From positions 1 through 64,000 of the forward strand of contig NZ_BMPP01000007.1 in NCBI RefSeq assembly GCF_014647655.1: a DNA stretch of 64,000 bases, in the 5' to 3' direction. The translations under genes were made by a program, and so were the position numbers. Positions 17,229-31,391 of the stretch are shown in pieces. Source of the stretch: Deinococcus malanensis. GTDB taxonomy: Bacteria > Deinococcota > Deinococci > Deinococcales > Deinococcaceae. The notes below the pieces were generated by a model. That model did no database searches, had not been told where the DNA came from, and was given only the letters and a program-made list of their open reading frames with translations. How positions within the stretch are numbered: position 1 is the first letter of the stretch; the number at the start of each line of letters is the position of its first letter.

Positions 17229-19181
17229 TCAGGCCGGAGGTGTAGCCGCCAGCCTCTCCAGGACCCCCGGATCTTCGAGGGTGCTGGTGTCACCCTGAAT
17301 TTCCTGCCCTGCGGCGATCTGACGCAGGAAGCGGCGCATGATCTTGCCGCTGCGGGTCTTGGGCAGGGCGTCGGACACAATAATGGCGTCCGGACGGGCC
17401 AGGGCGCCGATTTCCCGGGTGACGTGCGCGCGCAACTCGGTAGGGTCCACCGTATAGCCGTCCTGCACCAGCACGAACGCCACCACGCTCTCGCCCTTGA
17501 CCGCGTCGGGCTTGCCGACCACGGCGGCCTCGGACACGCTGGGATGGGCCACCAGGGCCGACTCGATCTCCATGGTGCCCAGGCGGTGGCCGCTGACATT
17601 CAGCACGTCATCCACGCGTCCGACGATGGTGTAGTACCCATCGGCGTCACGGCGCGCCCCGTCACCAGCGAAGTACACGCCCTTGATTTCACCCCAGTAG
17701 CTCTTTCGGTAGCGCTCGTCGTCTCCGTAAACCGTGCGCAGCATGCTGGGCCAGGGCCGCTTGATGACCAGCAGGCCGCCGTCGTCCGCTCCCAGTTCCT
17801 CGCCGTCGTGGGTCATCAGGGCCGGTTCCACCCCATACATCGGCAGGCCTGCACTGCCGGGCTTGCTGGGAAAGGCGCCGGGCAGTGTGGTCAGCATGAT
17901 TGAGCCGGTCTCGGTCTGCCACCAGGTATCCACCACCGGGCAGCGCCCGCCGCCGATGACCCGCCAGTACCACATCCAGGCCTCGGGGTTGATCGGTTCA
18001 CCCACCGAGCCCAGCAGGCGCAGGCTGCTCAGGTCGTAACGCCCTGGGATCTCGTCACCGTGCTGCATAAACGCCCGGATGGCGGTGGGCGCGGTGTACA
18101 GGATGGTCACGCGGTGCTTCTGGATAATTTCCCAGAAACGGCCCCAGTCCGGCTGGTTGGGCGCACCCTCGTACATCACCACGGTCGCGCCGTTAAGCAG
18201 CGGCCCGTAAACGCTATAGCTGTGCCCGGTAACCCAGCCCACGTCGGCGGTGCACCAGTAGACATCGTCGTCGCGCAGATCGAAGACGGCCTGGGTGGTC
18301 AGATAGGTGCCGACCATATAGCCGCCAGTGGTGTGCTGCACCCCCTTGGGCTTGCCTGTGCTGCCGGACGTGTACAGGATGAACAGCGGGTGCTCGCTGT
18401 CCAGCGGTGCGGCCTCGTGCTCGCCGCTGGCGGCCTCGACGGCCTCGTGCCACCACACGTCGCGCTCCGGCTGCCAGTCCACCGGGGTGCCGACCCGGCG
18501 CACCACCAGCATCTTCTCCAGGGTGGGGGTCTTCTGCGCGGCCTCGTCGGCATTTTTCTTCAGGGGGACCGGCTGGCCCCGGCGGTAGCCGCCGTCCGCG
18601 GTGATCAGCACCTTGCTCTGGGCGTCGTTGATACGGTCTGACAGCGCCGACACCGAGAAACCACCGAACACTACACTGTGTACCGCACCGATCCGGGCGC
18701 AGGCCAGCATGGCGACGGCCGCCTCGGGGATCAGAGGCATGTACAGGGTCACCCGGTCGCCCGGCTGTACACCCAGACCCAGCAGCGCGTTGGCGGCCTT
18801 CTTGACCTCGCGCAGCAGCTCGGCATACGTGTAGGTGCGGACCTCGCCGTCCTCTCCTTCCCAGACGATGGCGCGCTTCTCGCCCAGGCCGTGCTGCACG
18901 TTACGGTCCAGCGCGTTGTAGGCCACATTAGTCTGTCCTCCCACGAACCACTGGGCGTGTGGCTCCTGCCAGTCCAGCACCTGCTCCCAGCGTTTCATCC
19001 AGTACAGTTCACCAGCCACCTCACTCCAGAACTCGTCGGGATGCTCCAGGCTCTGGCGGTACCGCCGCTCATACTCCTCGCGCGTCACGCGCGCGCGCGC
19101 CTGAAATTCCTCGCTGGGAGCGATGACGCGGGTCTCGTGCAGCATCGCGTCGATGTGATCTTGCTGGTTCGTGTGGGGCAT
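17229..19181 (-). CDS. acs: Acetyl-CoA synthetase
   Basis: A 650-residue AMP-forming acetate-CoA ligase: acetate + ATP + CoA to acetyl-CoA + AMP + PPi. The P-loop-like core reads [20 protein letters not shown], the acetate pocket tryptophan lies in [10 protein letters not shown], and the C-terminal [15 protein letters not shown] motif holds the acetylatable lysine ([11 protein letters not shown] here). The start at 19181 follows GGAGG; 24 extra in-frame residues upstream are not family-like. It lies downstream of actP and yjcH on the same strand, though 620 bp away and probably with its own promoter, forming an acetate-use locus. Confidence 0.96.
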   Translation of the reverse strand: MPHTNQQDHIDAMLHETRVIAPSEEFQARARVTREEYERRYRQSLEHPDEFWSEVAGELYWMKRWEQVLDWQEPHAQWFVGGQTNVAYNALDRNVQHGLGEKRAIVWEGEDGEVRTYTYAELLREVKKAANALLGLGVQPGDRVTLYMPLIPEAAVAMLACARIGAVHSVVFGGFSVSALSDRINDAQSKVLITADGGYRRGQPVPLKKNADEAAQKTPTLEKMLVVRRVGTPVDWQPERDVWWHEAVEAASGEHEAAPLDSEHPLFILYTSGSTGKPKGVQHTTGGYMVGTYLTTQAVFDLRDDDVYWCTADVGWVTGHSYSVYGPLLNGATVVMYEGAPNQPDWGRFWEIIQKHRVTILYTAPTAIRAFMQHGDEIPGRYDLSSLRLLGSVGEPINPEAWMWYWRVIGGGRCPVVDTWWQTETGSIMLTTLPGAFPSKPGSAGLPMYGVEPALMTHDGEELGADDGGLLVIKRPWPSMLRTVYGDDERYRKSYWGEIKGVYFAGDGARRDADGYYTIVGRVDDVLNVSGHRLGTMEIESALVAHPSVSEAAVVGKPDAVKGESVVAFVLVQDGYTVDPTELRAHVTREIGALARPDAIIVSDALPKTRSGKIMRRFLRQIAAGQEIQGDTSTLEDPGVLERLAATPPA

Positions 19182-19474
19182 AGGATGACCTCCGGGAGAA
19201 CAGGGCCGGACCTGCCGGACGCAGGACGAGGGGATCACGCTGGGGTGTGGCACGGATTTTACGCCTCCGGCAGCCAGGCGCGGGTGTCGTTACCAGAGAG
19301 GTACTGAACCGGGTTCAAGGTTCAGGGCTGCTTCCGACAGCCAGGACGCCGCGCAGACGCATGGATTTCGCTTCCTCTTCCCTACCGCGGCGTGGGCCTT
19401 GCCTGTACAGATGGTCGCTGCGGGGTCGGCTGGCTTACCCTAGGCCACTCCCCTTTTCGACTGGAGGCCACGCC

Positions 19475-19606
19475 ATGCTCGGACACGCCAGTCAGGCTGG
19501 GCTGCATGACCACGAGCGTTTTCTGCGCGCCTATCCGCCCTACGGCACGCTGGACCGGGTTGCAGGCACTGGTGGGTGCCTGCCTCTTTCTGGTCCTGGC
19601 ACATGA
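19475..19606 (+). CDS. Possible small ORF, 43 residues (doubtful)
   Basis: ATG at 19475 follows GGAGG with 7-nt spacing and opens a 43-codon frame (MLGHASQAGLHDHERFLRAY...). The frame that continues with membrane-helix character is shifted relative to this one, so it may be a broken gene or a chance frame. I do not recognise a family. Confidence 0.25.
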   Translation: MLGHASQAGLHDHERFLRAYPPYGTLDRVAGTGGCLPLSGPGT

Positions 19607-19753
19607 GCTTGAAGCCCGCGGGCCAGGGCGCATGCTGCGGGATCTGGTCCGGCGCAGCAGGCACAGGAGACTACTCGGGCTGTTCGGCTCAGGAGCTTTC
19701 TTGCAGGCAGGACCGTGCGCCCATTGTTTCTTACCGGGCTCGGGTCACGGCAG

Positions 19754-19787
19754 AAAAATCCCCGGCGCCAGAAGCTGCCGGGGGATT
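19754..19787 (-). terminator. Terminator after actP
   Basis: On the minus strand a GC-rich stem (AATCCCCCGGC with GCCGGGGATT, 19756-19787) is followed by TTTTTC. It lies just past the actP stop. Confidence 0.75.
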
Positions 19788-19801
19788 CGGGCCCAAATGA
19801 C

Positions 19802-21388
19802 TCAGTCGTGTGCGGCGACAGTGCCGTCCACACCGGCGCCGGTGTAGGCACGGTACTGCATTTCCTCGAAGTCGCGCTCGTCCTGCTCGCGGCGGCGGCC
19901 CAGCAGGGTGCCCAGTGCCGCCAGCGCGAAGCCGGCGGGAATGCTGATGATGCCAGGGTTTTCCAGCGGGAAGATCGCGTTGGCCTGAATGGGACGGCGG
20001 GCCGTGGTTTTCTCCGGCGGATCGATGCCCATGATGTTGGGACTGATGGCGATCAGGGCGAGGGTGACCGTCAGACCGCCGATAATGCCCCACACCGCAC
20101 CGGTGGCGTTGAAGCGGCGCCAGAACAGCGTGAACAGGATCACCGGCAGGTTGGCGCTGGCGGCGATAGCAAAGGCTAGGGCGACCAGGAAGGCCACGTT
20201 CTGATTCTTGGCCAGCAGACCCAGCAGGATGGATACCATGCCCACCGCCACGGTCGCCAGACGGGCCACGCGGAACTGCTGCGCCTCGCTGGCCTGTCCG
20301 CCCCGCATCACACCGTTGTAGATGTCGTGGGTGAAGCTGGTGCTGGCCGCAATGGTCAGGCCCGCCACTACCGCCAGAATGGTGGCGAAGGCCACGGCCG
20401 TGACGAAGGCCAGCCCGAACTCACCGCCGGTGGTCCCCGGTCCACCAAAGAGGTACTGCGCCAGCATAGGTGCGGCCATGTTGCCGGCGGCGTTCGCCTC
20501 GACAATACGCTCCTTGCCGACCAGCACGTTGGCGGCATTGCCCATGAAGGCAGTCATCACGTAGAAGGCCCCGATCAGGACCATGGCCCATACCACGCTC
20601 TTGCGGGCGTCCTGCGCGGTGGGTACGGTGAAGAAGCGCACCAGGATGTGCGGCAGGCCGGCCGTGCCCAGCACCAGCGCCAGGCCCAGGCTGATCAGGT
20701 CCAGCGGGTTCTTGTACTTCACGCCTGCGCCCAGGTACTCCACGCCGTTGCGGGCCTCGACCTGACCCAGCAGGTTGCTGAACGAGAACCCAAAGCGCGC
20801 CAGGATGAACACGGTCATCACGATGGTGGCAAACATCAGCAACACGGCCTTGATGATCTGCACCCAGGTGGTGGCCAGCATACCGCCCACCACGACGTAG
20901 ATGATCATCAGTACACCGACCAGCGGAATGGCCACTTCGGCTCTCAGAGCGCCGCCCGACAGCAGACTGATCAGGCTGCCGGCGCCCACGACCTGAGCGA
21001 TCATGTAGAAGGTGCTGACCGTGATGGTCGAGAGCGCCGCGTAGAAGCGGACCTTGGGGTCCTTGAGACGGTAGACCAGCATGTCGGCCAGGGTGTACTT
21101 GCCCAGGTTGCGCAGCGGCTCGGCCACGATAAAGAGCACGGTCAGGTAGGCGATGAACCAGCCCACCGAGTACATGAAGCCGTCGTAGCCGTTCAGGGCA
21201 ATCAGGCCGGTAATGCCGAGGAAACTGGCGGCGCTCATGTAGTCGCCGGCGATGGCAATGCCGTTCTGGGTGGCGCTGATCTTGCCCCCCGCAACGTAGA
21301 AGTCCGAGGCGCTGGTGTTGCGCTTGCTGGCCCAGAAGGTGACGCCCAGGGTAATGGCGACTATCACAGCCGCGAGCAGAAGGGTCAT
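19802..21388 (-). CDS. actP: Cation/acetate symporter
   Basis: A 528-residue sodium:solute symporter (SSS) of the ActP group with about 13 membrane helices. It shows the N-terminal [20 protein letters not shown] and the [17 protein letters not shown] motif of the family, and a long [18 protein letters not shown] helix in the middle. It imports acetate with a cation across the cell membrane. Its start overlaps the end of the DUF485 gene by four bases, the conserved yjcH-actP coupling, and acs lies downstream. A terminator follows the stop. Confidence 0.93.
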   Translation of the reverse strand: MTLLLAAVIVAITLGVTFWASKRNTSASDFYVAGGKISATQNGIAIAGDYMSAASFLGITGLIALNGYDGFMYSVGWFIAYLTVLFIVAEPLRNLGKYTLADMLVYRLKDPKVRFYAALSTITVSTFYMIAQVVGAGSLISLLSGGALRAEVAIPLVGVLMIIYVVVGGMLATTWVQIIKAVLLMFATIVMTVFILARFGFSFSNLLGQVEARNGVEYLGAGVKYKNPLDLISLGLALVLGTAGLPHILVRFFTVPTAQDARKSVVWAMVLIGAFYVMTAFMGNAANVLVGKERIVEANAAGNMAAPMLAQYLFGGPGTTGGEFGLAFVTAVAFATILAVVAGLTIAASTSFTHDIYNGVMRGGQASEAQQFRVARLATVAVGMVSILLGLLAKNQNVAFLVALAFAIAASANLPVILFTLFWRRFNATGAVWGIIGGLTVTLALIAISPNIMGIDPPEKTTARRPIQANAIFPLENPGIISIPAGFALAALGTLLGRRREQDERDFEEMQYRAYTGAGVDGTVAAHD

Positions 21389-21687
21389 TGCTGGGCCTCC
21401 AGTGCGAGTCGGTCAAAGGTACGCGCCTTGACGACATAGATATAGGCCATAACCCAGCCCATCACGAATTCCAGGAACGCCAGGATGTACCCGAACGTCA
21501 CGTTCCCCAGCACCTTCTGTGCCATCAGAGGCTTGTTGTAGCCGGCCAGCACAGGCAGCAGAAAATACAACACCAGGAAGGTCAGGGTCATGGTGATGGT
21601 AAAGCGGGTCCGCTGCGCCACCAGTTCCTTGTATGCGGCATTGCGGACATGGGGCGGAGAGCCTGCAGGCGCTCGGGACGCGGTCAT
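21385..21687 (-). CDS. yjcH: DUF485 domain membrane protein (YjcH-like)
   Basis: A 100-residue protein with two membrane helices (about residues 32-51 and 64-87) and the DUF485 pattern [20 protein letters not shown]. This small protein is almost always encoded before actP and is thought to assist the acetate symporter. GGAGG precedes the ATG. It is the first gene of the yjcH-actP unit, transcribed from the promoter at 21798-21826. Confidence 0.9.
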   Translation of the reverse strand: MTASRAPAGSPPHVRNAAYKELVAQRTRFTITMTLTFLVLYFLLPVLAGYNKPLMAQKVLGNVTFGYILAFLEFVMGWVMAYIYVVKARTFDRLALEAQQ

Positions 21688-21797
21688 ACGAACCTCCGGG
21701 GCAGGTCAGCTGAAGAACAGCTGAATGCGGGCGCGGGGACAGACAGGAGGTCTGTCGGGACGGACGGTCAGCACTGAACTGGGGTTGGGCCAGATGC

Positions 21798-21826
21798 AGA
21801 GTAGAAGCGCTTCCGGACAAAATCAA
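21798..21826 (-). promoter_or_regulatory. Promoter of yjcH-actP with GAAGCGCTTC palindrome in the spacer
   Basis: On the minus strand TTGATT (21826-21821), 17 bp, TACTCT (21803-21798). The 10-bp perfect palindrome GAAGCGCTTC (21804-21813) fills the spacer next to the -10. Its CG centre is like sites of LacI/CcpA-type regulators. Confidence 0.6.
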
Positions 21827-21936
21827 TAAACCCGGTGCAACGCTTGCGTTCCTGACGCGCAGACGCCTAGACGCGCGCCTCAGCCCCCAACCGGTGGTCA
21901 CGGTGTGTTGCGTGGCTAAGGCGTATGCTGCGGCCC

Positions 21937-22938
<1,002 letters not shown>

Positions 22939-23073
22939 CGGCCCGCCGACCTTCTCATATCTAGATTGCTGGGTGCCCTGTTTGGACAGGGACGTTTAAA
23001 CTTTTTTCACCAAATTCAGGGCCTTTTCGTGGCATTTCTCGTTGTCTCGCACCAGGAGGCAGCGGACATCAGC

Positions 23074-23103
23074 TTGTGTGCCGCGTACACAAACCCCTAA
23101 GAT
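23074..23103 (+). promoter_or_regulatory. Promoter with TTGTGT...ACACAA operator upstream of the GntR gene
   Basis: TTGTGT (23074-23079), 18-bp spacer and TAAGAT (23098-23103). The inverted repeat TTGTGT-N7-ACACAA (23074-23092) covers the -35 and most of the spacer, the typical arrangement of GntR-family autoregulation. Confidence 0.55.
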
Positions 23104-23140
23104 GAGCCCACAGCGGCCCCTGCCCGCCAGCGGGACCGTT

Positions 23141-23844
<704 letters not shown>

Positions 23845-23860
23845 TTCTGCCTTTGTCACA

Positions 23861-23898
23861 GGGGCCAGAGCGCAGAATGCTCTGGCCCCTGTGTTTTC
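23861..23898 (+). terminator. Terminator after the GntR gene
   Basis: GGGGCCAGAGC (23861-23871) pairs with GCTCTGGCCCC (23879-23889), 7-nt loop, then TGTGTTTT. Confidence 0.85.
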
Positions 23899-23937
23899 CT
23901 GCCACTGTTCCGCCTTCCATCTGCAACGATGACAACC

Positions 23938-23966
23938 AAAAAAACCGCCCTCACTTGGGAGGGCGG
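23938..23966 (-). terminator. Terminator after rplT
   Basis: On the minus strand CCGCCCTC and GAGGGCGG (23945-23952 with 23959-23966) form a perfect 8-bp stem followed by seven T (plus-strand A-run 23938-23944). Confidence 0.9.
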
Positions 23967-23989
23967 CCTGAATAGTGGATCTGTCCGGC

Positions 23990-24343
<354 letters not shown>

Positions 24344-24348
24344 CTATC

Positions 24349-24549
24349 TCACTTCCCCTTCGGCAGCATGAGTTTCATGCGGGCCCATTCGCTCTTGGCG
24401 AGCACGAAGCCCTTGCCTTTGCCGCGGATCTCGTCGCCGCTCTTGCCAGTGTTCTGGTGGCGCTTGCCACTCTTGAACGCCATCACCTTGCCCGTGCCGG
24501 TGATCTTGATCCGGCGCGAGGCGCTTTTCAGAGTCTTCATCTTGGGCAT
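24349..24549 (-). CDS. rpmI: 50S ribosomal protein L35
   Basis: A 66-residue L35 ([20 protein letters not shown] start, RHQNTGKSG core). An AAGGAGG site lies just before the ATG at 24549; the 54 extra residues in the same open frame upstream are leader sequence. It is the first gene of rpmI-rplT, read from the promoter at 24657-24686. Confidence 0.96.
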   Translation of the reverse strand: MPKMKTLKSASRRIKITGTGKVMAFKSGKRHQNTGKSGDEIRGKGKGFVLAKSEWARMKLMLPKGK

Positions 24550-24656
24550 GGAGCCCTCCTTCGTAGTCCAGTCACACGCCTGTGGCGGCTTCTGTCTGGG
24601 ATGCGGGCCGCCTGCTGGAGGCTGTTGGTCGCCCTGCCCCACTTGACCAAGCAGAA

Positions 24657-24686
24657 ATTGTACGCGCAGTGAGGGGTCCAGGTCAA
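24657..24686 (-). promoter_or_regulatory. SigA-type promoter of rpmI-rplT
   Basis: On the minus strand TTGACC (24686-24681), 18 bp, TACAAT (24662-24657). It gives a leader of about 100 nt before rpmI. Confidence 0.75.
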
Positions 24687-24734
24687 GGCCGGCAGCGGTT
24701 GTGCCCTCCATACCCGGGCTTCAGCGCCGCCGCC

Positions 24735-26666
<1,932 letters not shown>

Positions 26667-26673
26667 GTCTCCC

Positions 26674-26709
26674 AGAATAGGCCAGATGCAGATGCTGGAA
26701 CCGTTTCCA
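26674..26709 (-). promoter_or_regulatory. Leaderless promoter and LacI-like operator of amylosucrase
   Basis: The -10 TATTCT (26679-26674 on the minus strand) ends 7 nt before the ATG. The 14-bp near-palindrome TGGAACCGTTTCCA (26696-26709, one mismatched pair, central CG) covers the -35 position. Such sites are typical of sugar-responsive LacI-family repressors. Confidence 0.5.
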
Positions 26710-26752
26710 AGGTCCGTATCTAGATTCACATGTCAGGAGGTTTCTGACAACC

Positions 26753-27559
26753 TTAACCCGGTGCGCCTGAAAGAGCCTCGTCTATCAGGCGCCGCAGGGT
26801 ACTGGTCTCCCCTGCTTCCAGGCCCAGCCGAACCCGGCGAATAAAGTCGCCGGAGACTCTCGGCAGGGCCCCCGCTCGCAGCAGGGCACCCTTTTCGTTC
26901 AGCAGCCAGACCCGGTGGCGGGCACACAGAACCTGCACACAGGCCATCACCGCCTGATAGGCACACCCCTGCGCGTAATGCCGGTCTCCACGGCGCAGCC
27001 CCTTGTCGGTCGCGTCCAACCAGAAGCCGGGCTGCCAGCTGTAGTGCGCCTCCAGGGCCTGTGCCAGAGCTTCCGGATAGGGCTGAATCTGGGCCTGGAG
27101 CCGTTCCAGTTCGCCTTGCGGGTCTGCCAGCAACCAGCATGAGGCCAGTTCAGCCGCGTAGTGATGCGCGTGAATGCCATGTGGGTGGCCTGTCTGGGTA
27201 AACAGCTCCACCCGCCCTGCACACGCGTCCTGAACGCTGCGGGCCACGCGGCCCATCTCGCGGTAGATCACGTCGACCTGCTGGCCCTCTACAGTCAGCC
27301 AGGCGCCGCCATCCACCCAGGGTCCCCATCCACCCGGTGGGCATGCCTGCGCCTGGCCTGAGTCGTCTAACTTCCGGCACAGGGCATTCAGAGCGTCCAG
27401 ATCAAAGGGCCGCCGGGCGTCATAAGCCAGGCACAGGTCTATATCCGAACCAGCCACGGCGGTGCCCGTCACATGCGACCCGCCCAGAGCCACGCCGAGC
27501 ACACCCGGCACTTCCATCAGGCGGGCGGCCACCACTGAAGCCAGTTCGGGAACAGACAT
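26753..27559 (-). CDS. Nucleotidyltransferase-domain protein
   Basis: A 268-residue protein of the Pol-beta nucleotidyltransferase superfamily. The active-site helix-turn shows GGSHVTGTAVAGSDIDLCL (about residues 24-42) with the GS and DxD metal-binding aspartates, and a third Asp in GQQVDVIYRE. A helical C-terminal region (about residues 130-268) resembles that of DUF4037/kanamycin nucleotidyltransferase-like proteins. Substrate unknown; antibiotic adenylylation is possible but unproven. CACAAT lies 7 nt before the ATG at 27559. It lies downstream of no clear partner. Confidence 0.75.
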   Translation of the reverse strand: MSVPELASVVAARLMEVPGVLGVALGGSHVTGTAVAGSDIDLCLAYDARRPFDLDALNALCRKLDDSGQAQACPPGGWGPWVDGGAWLTVEGQQVDVIYREMGRVARSVQDACAGRVELFTQTGHPHGIHAHHYAAELASCWLLADPQGELERLQAQIQPYPEALAQALEAHYSWQPGFWLDATDKGLRRGDRHYAQGCAYQAVMACVQVLCARHRVWLLNEKGALLRAGALPRVSGDFIRRVRLGLEAGETSTLRRLIDEALSGAPG

Positions 27560-27666
27560 GAGGCCCATTGTGCGGCCAGAACAGCGCCTATCGTCCACCC
27601 GGCCTAGCTCCCGGTGCAGAAGTGGCCCATAGCCCCGGGTGTCCAAGCGGGGCTATCCTGCCGGGG

Positions 27667-29166
<1,500 letters not shown>

Positions 29167-29170
29167 GGTA

Positions 29171-29213
29171 AAGAAGGGGGGCCGCCTATTTAGCAAAGGC
29201 GGCCCCCCTTCTT
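29171..29213. terminator. Perfect 17-bp hairpin after proS
   Basis: Stem 29171-29187 pairs base for base with 29197-29213 around a 9-nt loop. It begins four nt after the proS stop; no long T-run follows on the plus strand. Confidence 0.75.
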
Positions 29214-29232
29214 CGATTCCGAAAGGCAGCAC

Positions 29233-29255
29233 AAAAAACCCCGCTTATCGCGGGG
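29233..29255 (-). terminator. Terminator of the tRNA-Ala/tRNA-Met unit
   Basis: On the minus strand CCCCGC, loop, GCGGGG (29239-29255) then six T. It lies 8 nt past the CCA end of the tRNA. Confidence 0.85.
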
Positions 29256-29262
29256 CCTTTCT

Positions 29263-29339
<77 letters not shown>

Positions 29340-29374
29340 ATATAAGTTGCCCCGGTTTGACCCGGGGCTTATGC

Positions 29375-29451
<77 letters not shown>

Positions 29452-29486
29452 TTTTTTCCTTGGTGCGCCTCTTTCAAGGCTCAGCT

Positions 29487-29515
29487 AGGTTACCAGCGAC
29501 CTTCAGGGATGTCAA
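29487..29515 (-). promoter_or_regulatory. SigA promoter of the two-tRNA unit
   Basis: On the minus strand TTGACA (29515-29510), 17 bp and TAACCT (29492-29487). The TTGACA overlaps the stop codon of the TrmB-like gene (29512-29514). Confidence 0.8.
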
Positions 29516-30186
29516 CGGGGGGCCGAAAGATGCTTCGAGGCCAGGTCGACATACCCCTCAATGAGGTGAATGATGACGGGATTGTGTGTGTGAACGCCGT
29601 GCGCCTCTCCACTGCCTCCCTCCTCGATAAAGTGAGCAATCAGCGCGGCTTCGCCGTCGCGGGCCAGCAGGAAAGCGCGCTGTCCCTGTGCAGCAATAGC
29701 CGGCAGATCGGTAAGGTGGGTGCGGTGCAGCGTGACCCCCCTGGGCGTGAGCCGTTCGAGCATGTCGCCGACTGCTGGCTCGCCCGCCATATAGATATGC
29801 TGGCGGGCATTCAGCGTGAGGTCTTCGCACAGACTGCGGATGGCTGCTTCCCCGTACAGGTGATAGACCGCCTCCGGCGCCGGGTCAGGGGCTAGGCGCG
29901 AGAGGTCACGGTCCAGGGCGCCCAGCCGGTCGTCAAAGGAGCGGCGGGCCCGCGCCAGATACTCACGCGCACTCAGCGGGGCGTATTCAAGGGGGTTCTG
30001 GCCTACTTTGGCCGCCAGGCCACGACCTTCCAGACGCTCAAGCGTCTCGTAGATCTTGGGGCGGGGAATGCCGGCCTGACGGGCCACGCGGGCCGGCACG
30101 GCGCGTCCCAGAGCCAGCAAGGCAGTGTAGGCGCGGGCTTCATACTCGGTGAGGCCCAGCGCTTGAAGGTGAATCACGGCACTCAT
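29512..30186 (-). CDS. TrmB-family transcriptional regulator
   Basis: A 224-residue protein with an N-terminal winged HTH of the TrmB type (HLQALGLTEYEARAYTALL, then ARQAGIPRPKIYETLERLE, about residues 5-60) and a C-terminal ligand-binding region with phospholipase-D-like fold features. TrmB proteins often sense sugars. TATGCT lies 9 nt before the ATG at 30186. It is divergent from the small gene at 30394. Its stop codon overlaps the -35 of the tRNA promoter, so readthrough may add to tRNA transcription. The target genes cannot be named from this window. Confidence 0.8.
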   Translation of the reverse strand: MSAVIHLQALGLTEYEARAYTALLALGRAVPARVARQAGIPRPKIYETLERLEGRGLAAKVGQNPLEYAPLSAREYLARARRSFDDRLGALDRDLSRLAPDPAPEAVYHLYGEAAIRSLCEDLTLNARQHIYMAGEPAVGDMLERLTPRGVTLHRTHLTDLPAIAAQGQRAFLLARDGEAALIAHFIEEGGSGEAHGVHTHNPVIIHLIEGYVDLASKHLSAPR

Positions 30187-30393
30187 CTGCTGTCCAGCAT
30201 AAGGGATGAACCGAACACAGCCTGGGAGTGGCATCTCTTTGGCACCGCACTCTGTCTCCAGCGCAAGACGACATTGATCCCATTTGTGAGCACCAATGGC
30301 GCCGACGACACCAAGTTGCTGCACCATAAATACACCTTCAGGCGCACTCCAGCCCCGGCTTACCCTGTCTGACTATGCTGTACCGGGGCACCT

Positions 30394-30645
30394 ATGGCAG
30401 AGCTCACCAGCCAGCAACGCGATGACCTGAGCGACAGCAAATTTGCGTACATCGACACGAAAGGCGGCCGTCACCTTCCCATTCACGATGAGGAGCACAT
30501 TCGGAATGCCGCCGCCCGCTTCAACCAGACCCATTTTGAAAGCGCCAAGGCAAGGCAGCAGGCCGCGCGACAGATTCAGGTTGCAGCCACGAAGCACGGG
30601 GTACACCTTGATGACGATGACGCTGTGATTGAGGCAACCAGGTAG
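30394..30645 (+). CDS. DUF6582-like small protein
   Basis: An 83-residue acidic protein with the pattern SKFAYIDTKGGRHLPIHDEE followed by RNAAARFNQTHF and a basic helix. This pattern is known in small proteins named DUF6582 and in parts of phage prohead-protease-like proteins. Function unknown. TATGCT lies 14 nt before the ATG, giving a transcript with a very short leader. It lies outside the mobile element, about 0.55 kb left of attL. Confidence 0.65.
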   Translation: MAELTSQQRDDLSDSKFAYIDTKGGRHLPIHDEEHIRNAAARFNQTHFESAKARQQAARQIQVAATKHGVHLDDDDAVIEATR

Positions 30646-30810
30646 ACCACTGGGGAGCAGATATCTGGCTCCGATTCACGACAGATACCGCTCTACCCTC
30701 AGGGAACTCATCCTTAGGCAGCCTTCATCCCGACCCAGGCCACGTCCTCTCAGGCCATAACGATCATTAAGTTAAAAGAAAGGATTTTGGAGTAGATTTC
30801 ACATACGACC

Positions 30811-31041
30811 ATGCTGACTGTGAAACTGCACTTAGCCGGCGGCGACATCATCGCCTTGGACATCACCCCATCGCAAAAAGACCGCCTGAGCAGGACCATC
30901 AATCAGGCACATTTGCCTACCCTGCCTTTCACAGCCAGCATCGGTGGCGTAGACGTGGAAATTCCCTGGCGTTCCATTTCGTACATCTCTTCGTATCCAC
31001 AGGTTCAGGTTGCTGCGGTGCTCCGCGAAGCCGCTGTCTGA
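30811..31041 (+). CDS. Hypothetical 76-residue protein
   Basis: A short protein (MLTVKLHLAGGDIIALDITP...) with mixed strands and no membrane segment. I recognise no family. A terminator follows it directly, and an A+T-rich upstream stretch with TAGATT 12 nt before the ATG could serve as its promoter, so expression is plausible. Only about 155 bp separate it from the left end of the mobile element. Confidence 0.55.
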   Translation: MLTVKLHLAGGDIIALDITPSQKDRLSRTINQAHLPTLPFTASIGGVDVEIPWRSISYISSYPQVQVAAVLREAAV

Positions 31042-31057
31042 TTTTTCGTTGATGCGG

Positions 31058-31079
31058 CCCCGCCTGGTGCGGGGTTTTT
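31058..31079 (+). terminator. Terminator after the 76-residue gene
   Basis: CCCCGC (31058-31063) pairs with GCGGGG (31069-31074), 5-nt loop, then TTTTT. Confidence 0.85.
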
Positions 31080-31151
31080 GTTGTTTAATTTGTCCTCCTG
31101 CTCTTCTGGCAGAGCCAACATACATCCCTGACCACTCGAAGGGGGCGACAA

Positions 31152-31184
31152 ACAGAACACCCGGCACGAAACCGGGTGTTCTGT
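31152..31184 (-). terminator. Original tRNA-Ala terminator left of attL (T-less hairpin)
   Basis: ACAGAACACCCGG (31152-31164) pairs perfectly with CCGGGTGTTCTGT (31172-31184), 7-nt loop. It lies 12 bp from the CCA end of the tRNA fragment, where the terminator of the uninterrupted tRNA gene would be. Its stem resembles the hairpin after rpsA. Confidence 0.6.
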
Positions 31185-31195
31185 CTTCCTGCATG

Positions 31196-31241
31196 TGGTG
31201 GAGGCTTGGGGATTCGAACCCCAGACCCTCCGCTTGCAAAG
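31196..31241. repeat. attL (46-bp copy of tRNA-Ala 3' part)
   Basis: Identical to 42362-42407. It contains the CCA, T-arm, variable loop and the 3' side of the anticodon arm; the next base differs (A here, C in the intact tRNA). It is a remnant, not a functional tRNA, because the 5' half is replaced by unrelated sequence. Confidence 0.93.
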
Positions 31242-31367
31242 ACGTGCTGGCACTTCTAACGCATTCCAGTACTCTCCACCGCGCTACGGATGAATGCCGT
31301 CCCAAAAGATAAATAACACCCAGATTCGTCCATGCGACCCCATGCGATTCCAGGGTAATAGTCAGTC

Positions 31368-31389
31368 CTACTACACTGCTACTACACCG
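31368..31389. repeat. Left arm-type repeats: CTACTACACTG CTACTACACCG
   Basis: Two adjoining 11-bp repeats (31368-31378 and 31379-31389). Nearly the same pair is found at 42271-42292 just inside the right end, same orientation. Probably integrase arm-binding sites. Confidence 0.7.
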
Positions 31390-31391
31390 CG

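Larger units (their letters stand above)
19182..19801. other. Gap between actP and acs: operator-like palindrome, no sure gene
   Basis: This 620-bp stretch has a perfect palindrome TGAACC-G-GGTTCA at 19305-19317, about 125 bp upstream of acs, a likely regulator site. On the plus strand, 19475-19606 could encode 43 residues after a GGAGG site. A second frame from about 19540 to 19700 reads as a hydrophobic helix followed by basic residues (LQALVGACLFLVLAHELEAR), so a small frameshifted gene is possible. I see nothing else in it except the actP terminator. Confidence 0.4.

Noticed and set aside
31196..31290. A second tRNA-Ala at attL
   Set aside because: Only the 3' part is kept; the anticodon stem cannot pair and the 5' half is unrelated, although GGTGGAG upstream can pair by chance with the CTCCACC end.
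31010..31312. Frame with a GDSNPRPSACK-like peptide over attL
   Set aside because: Same tRNA-derived artefact, here from the tRNA-Ala fragment.
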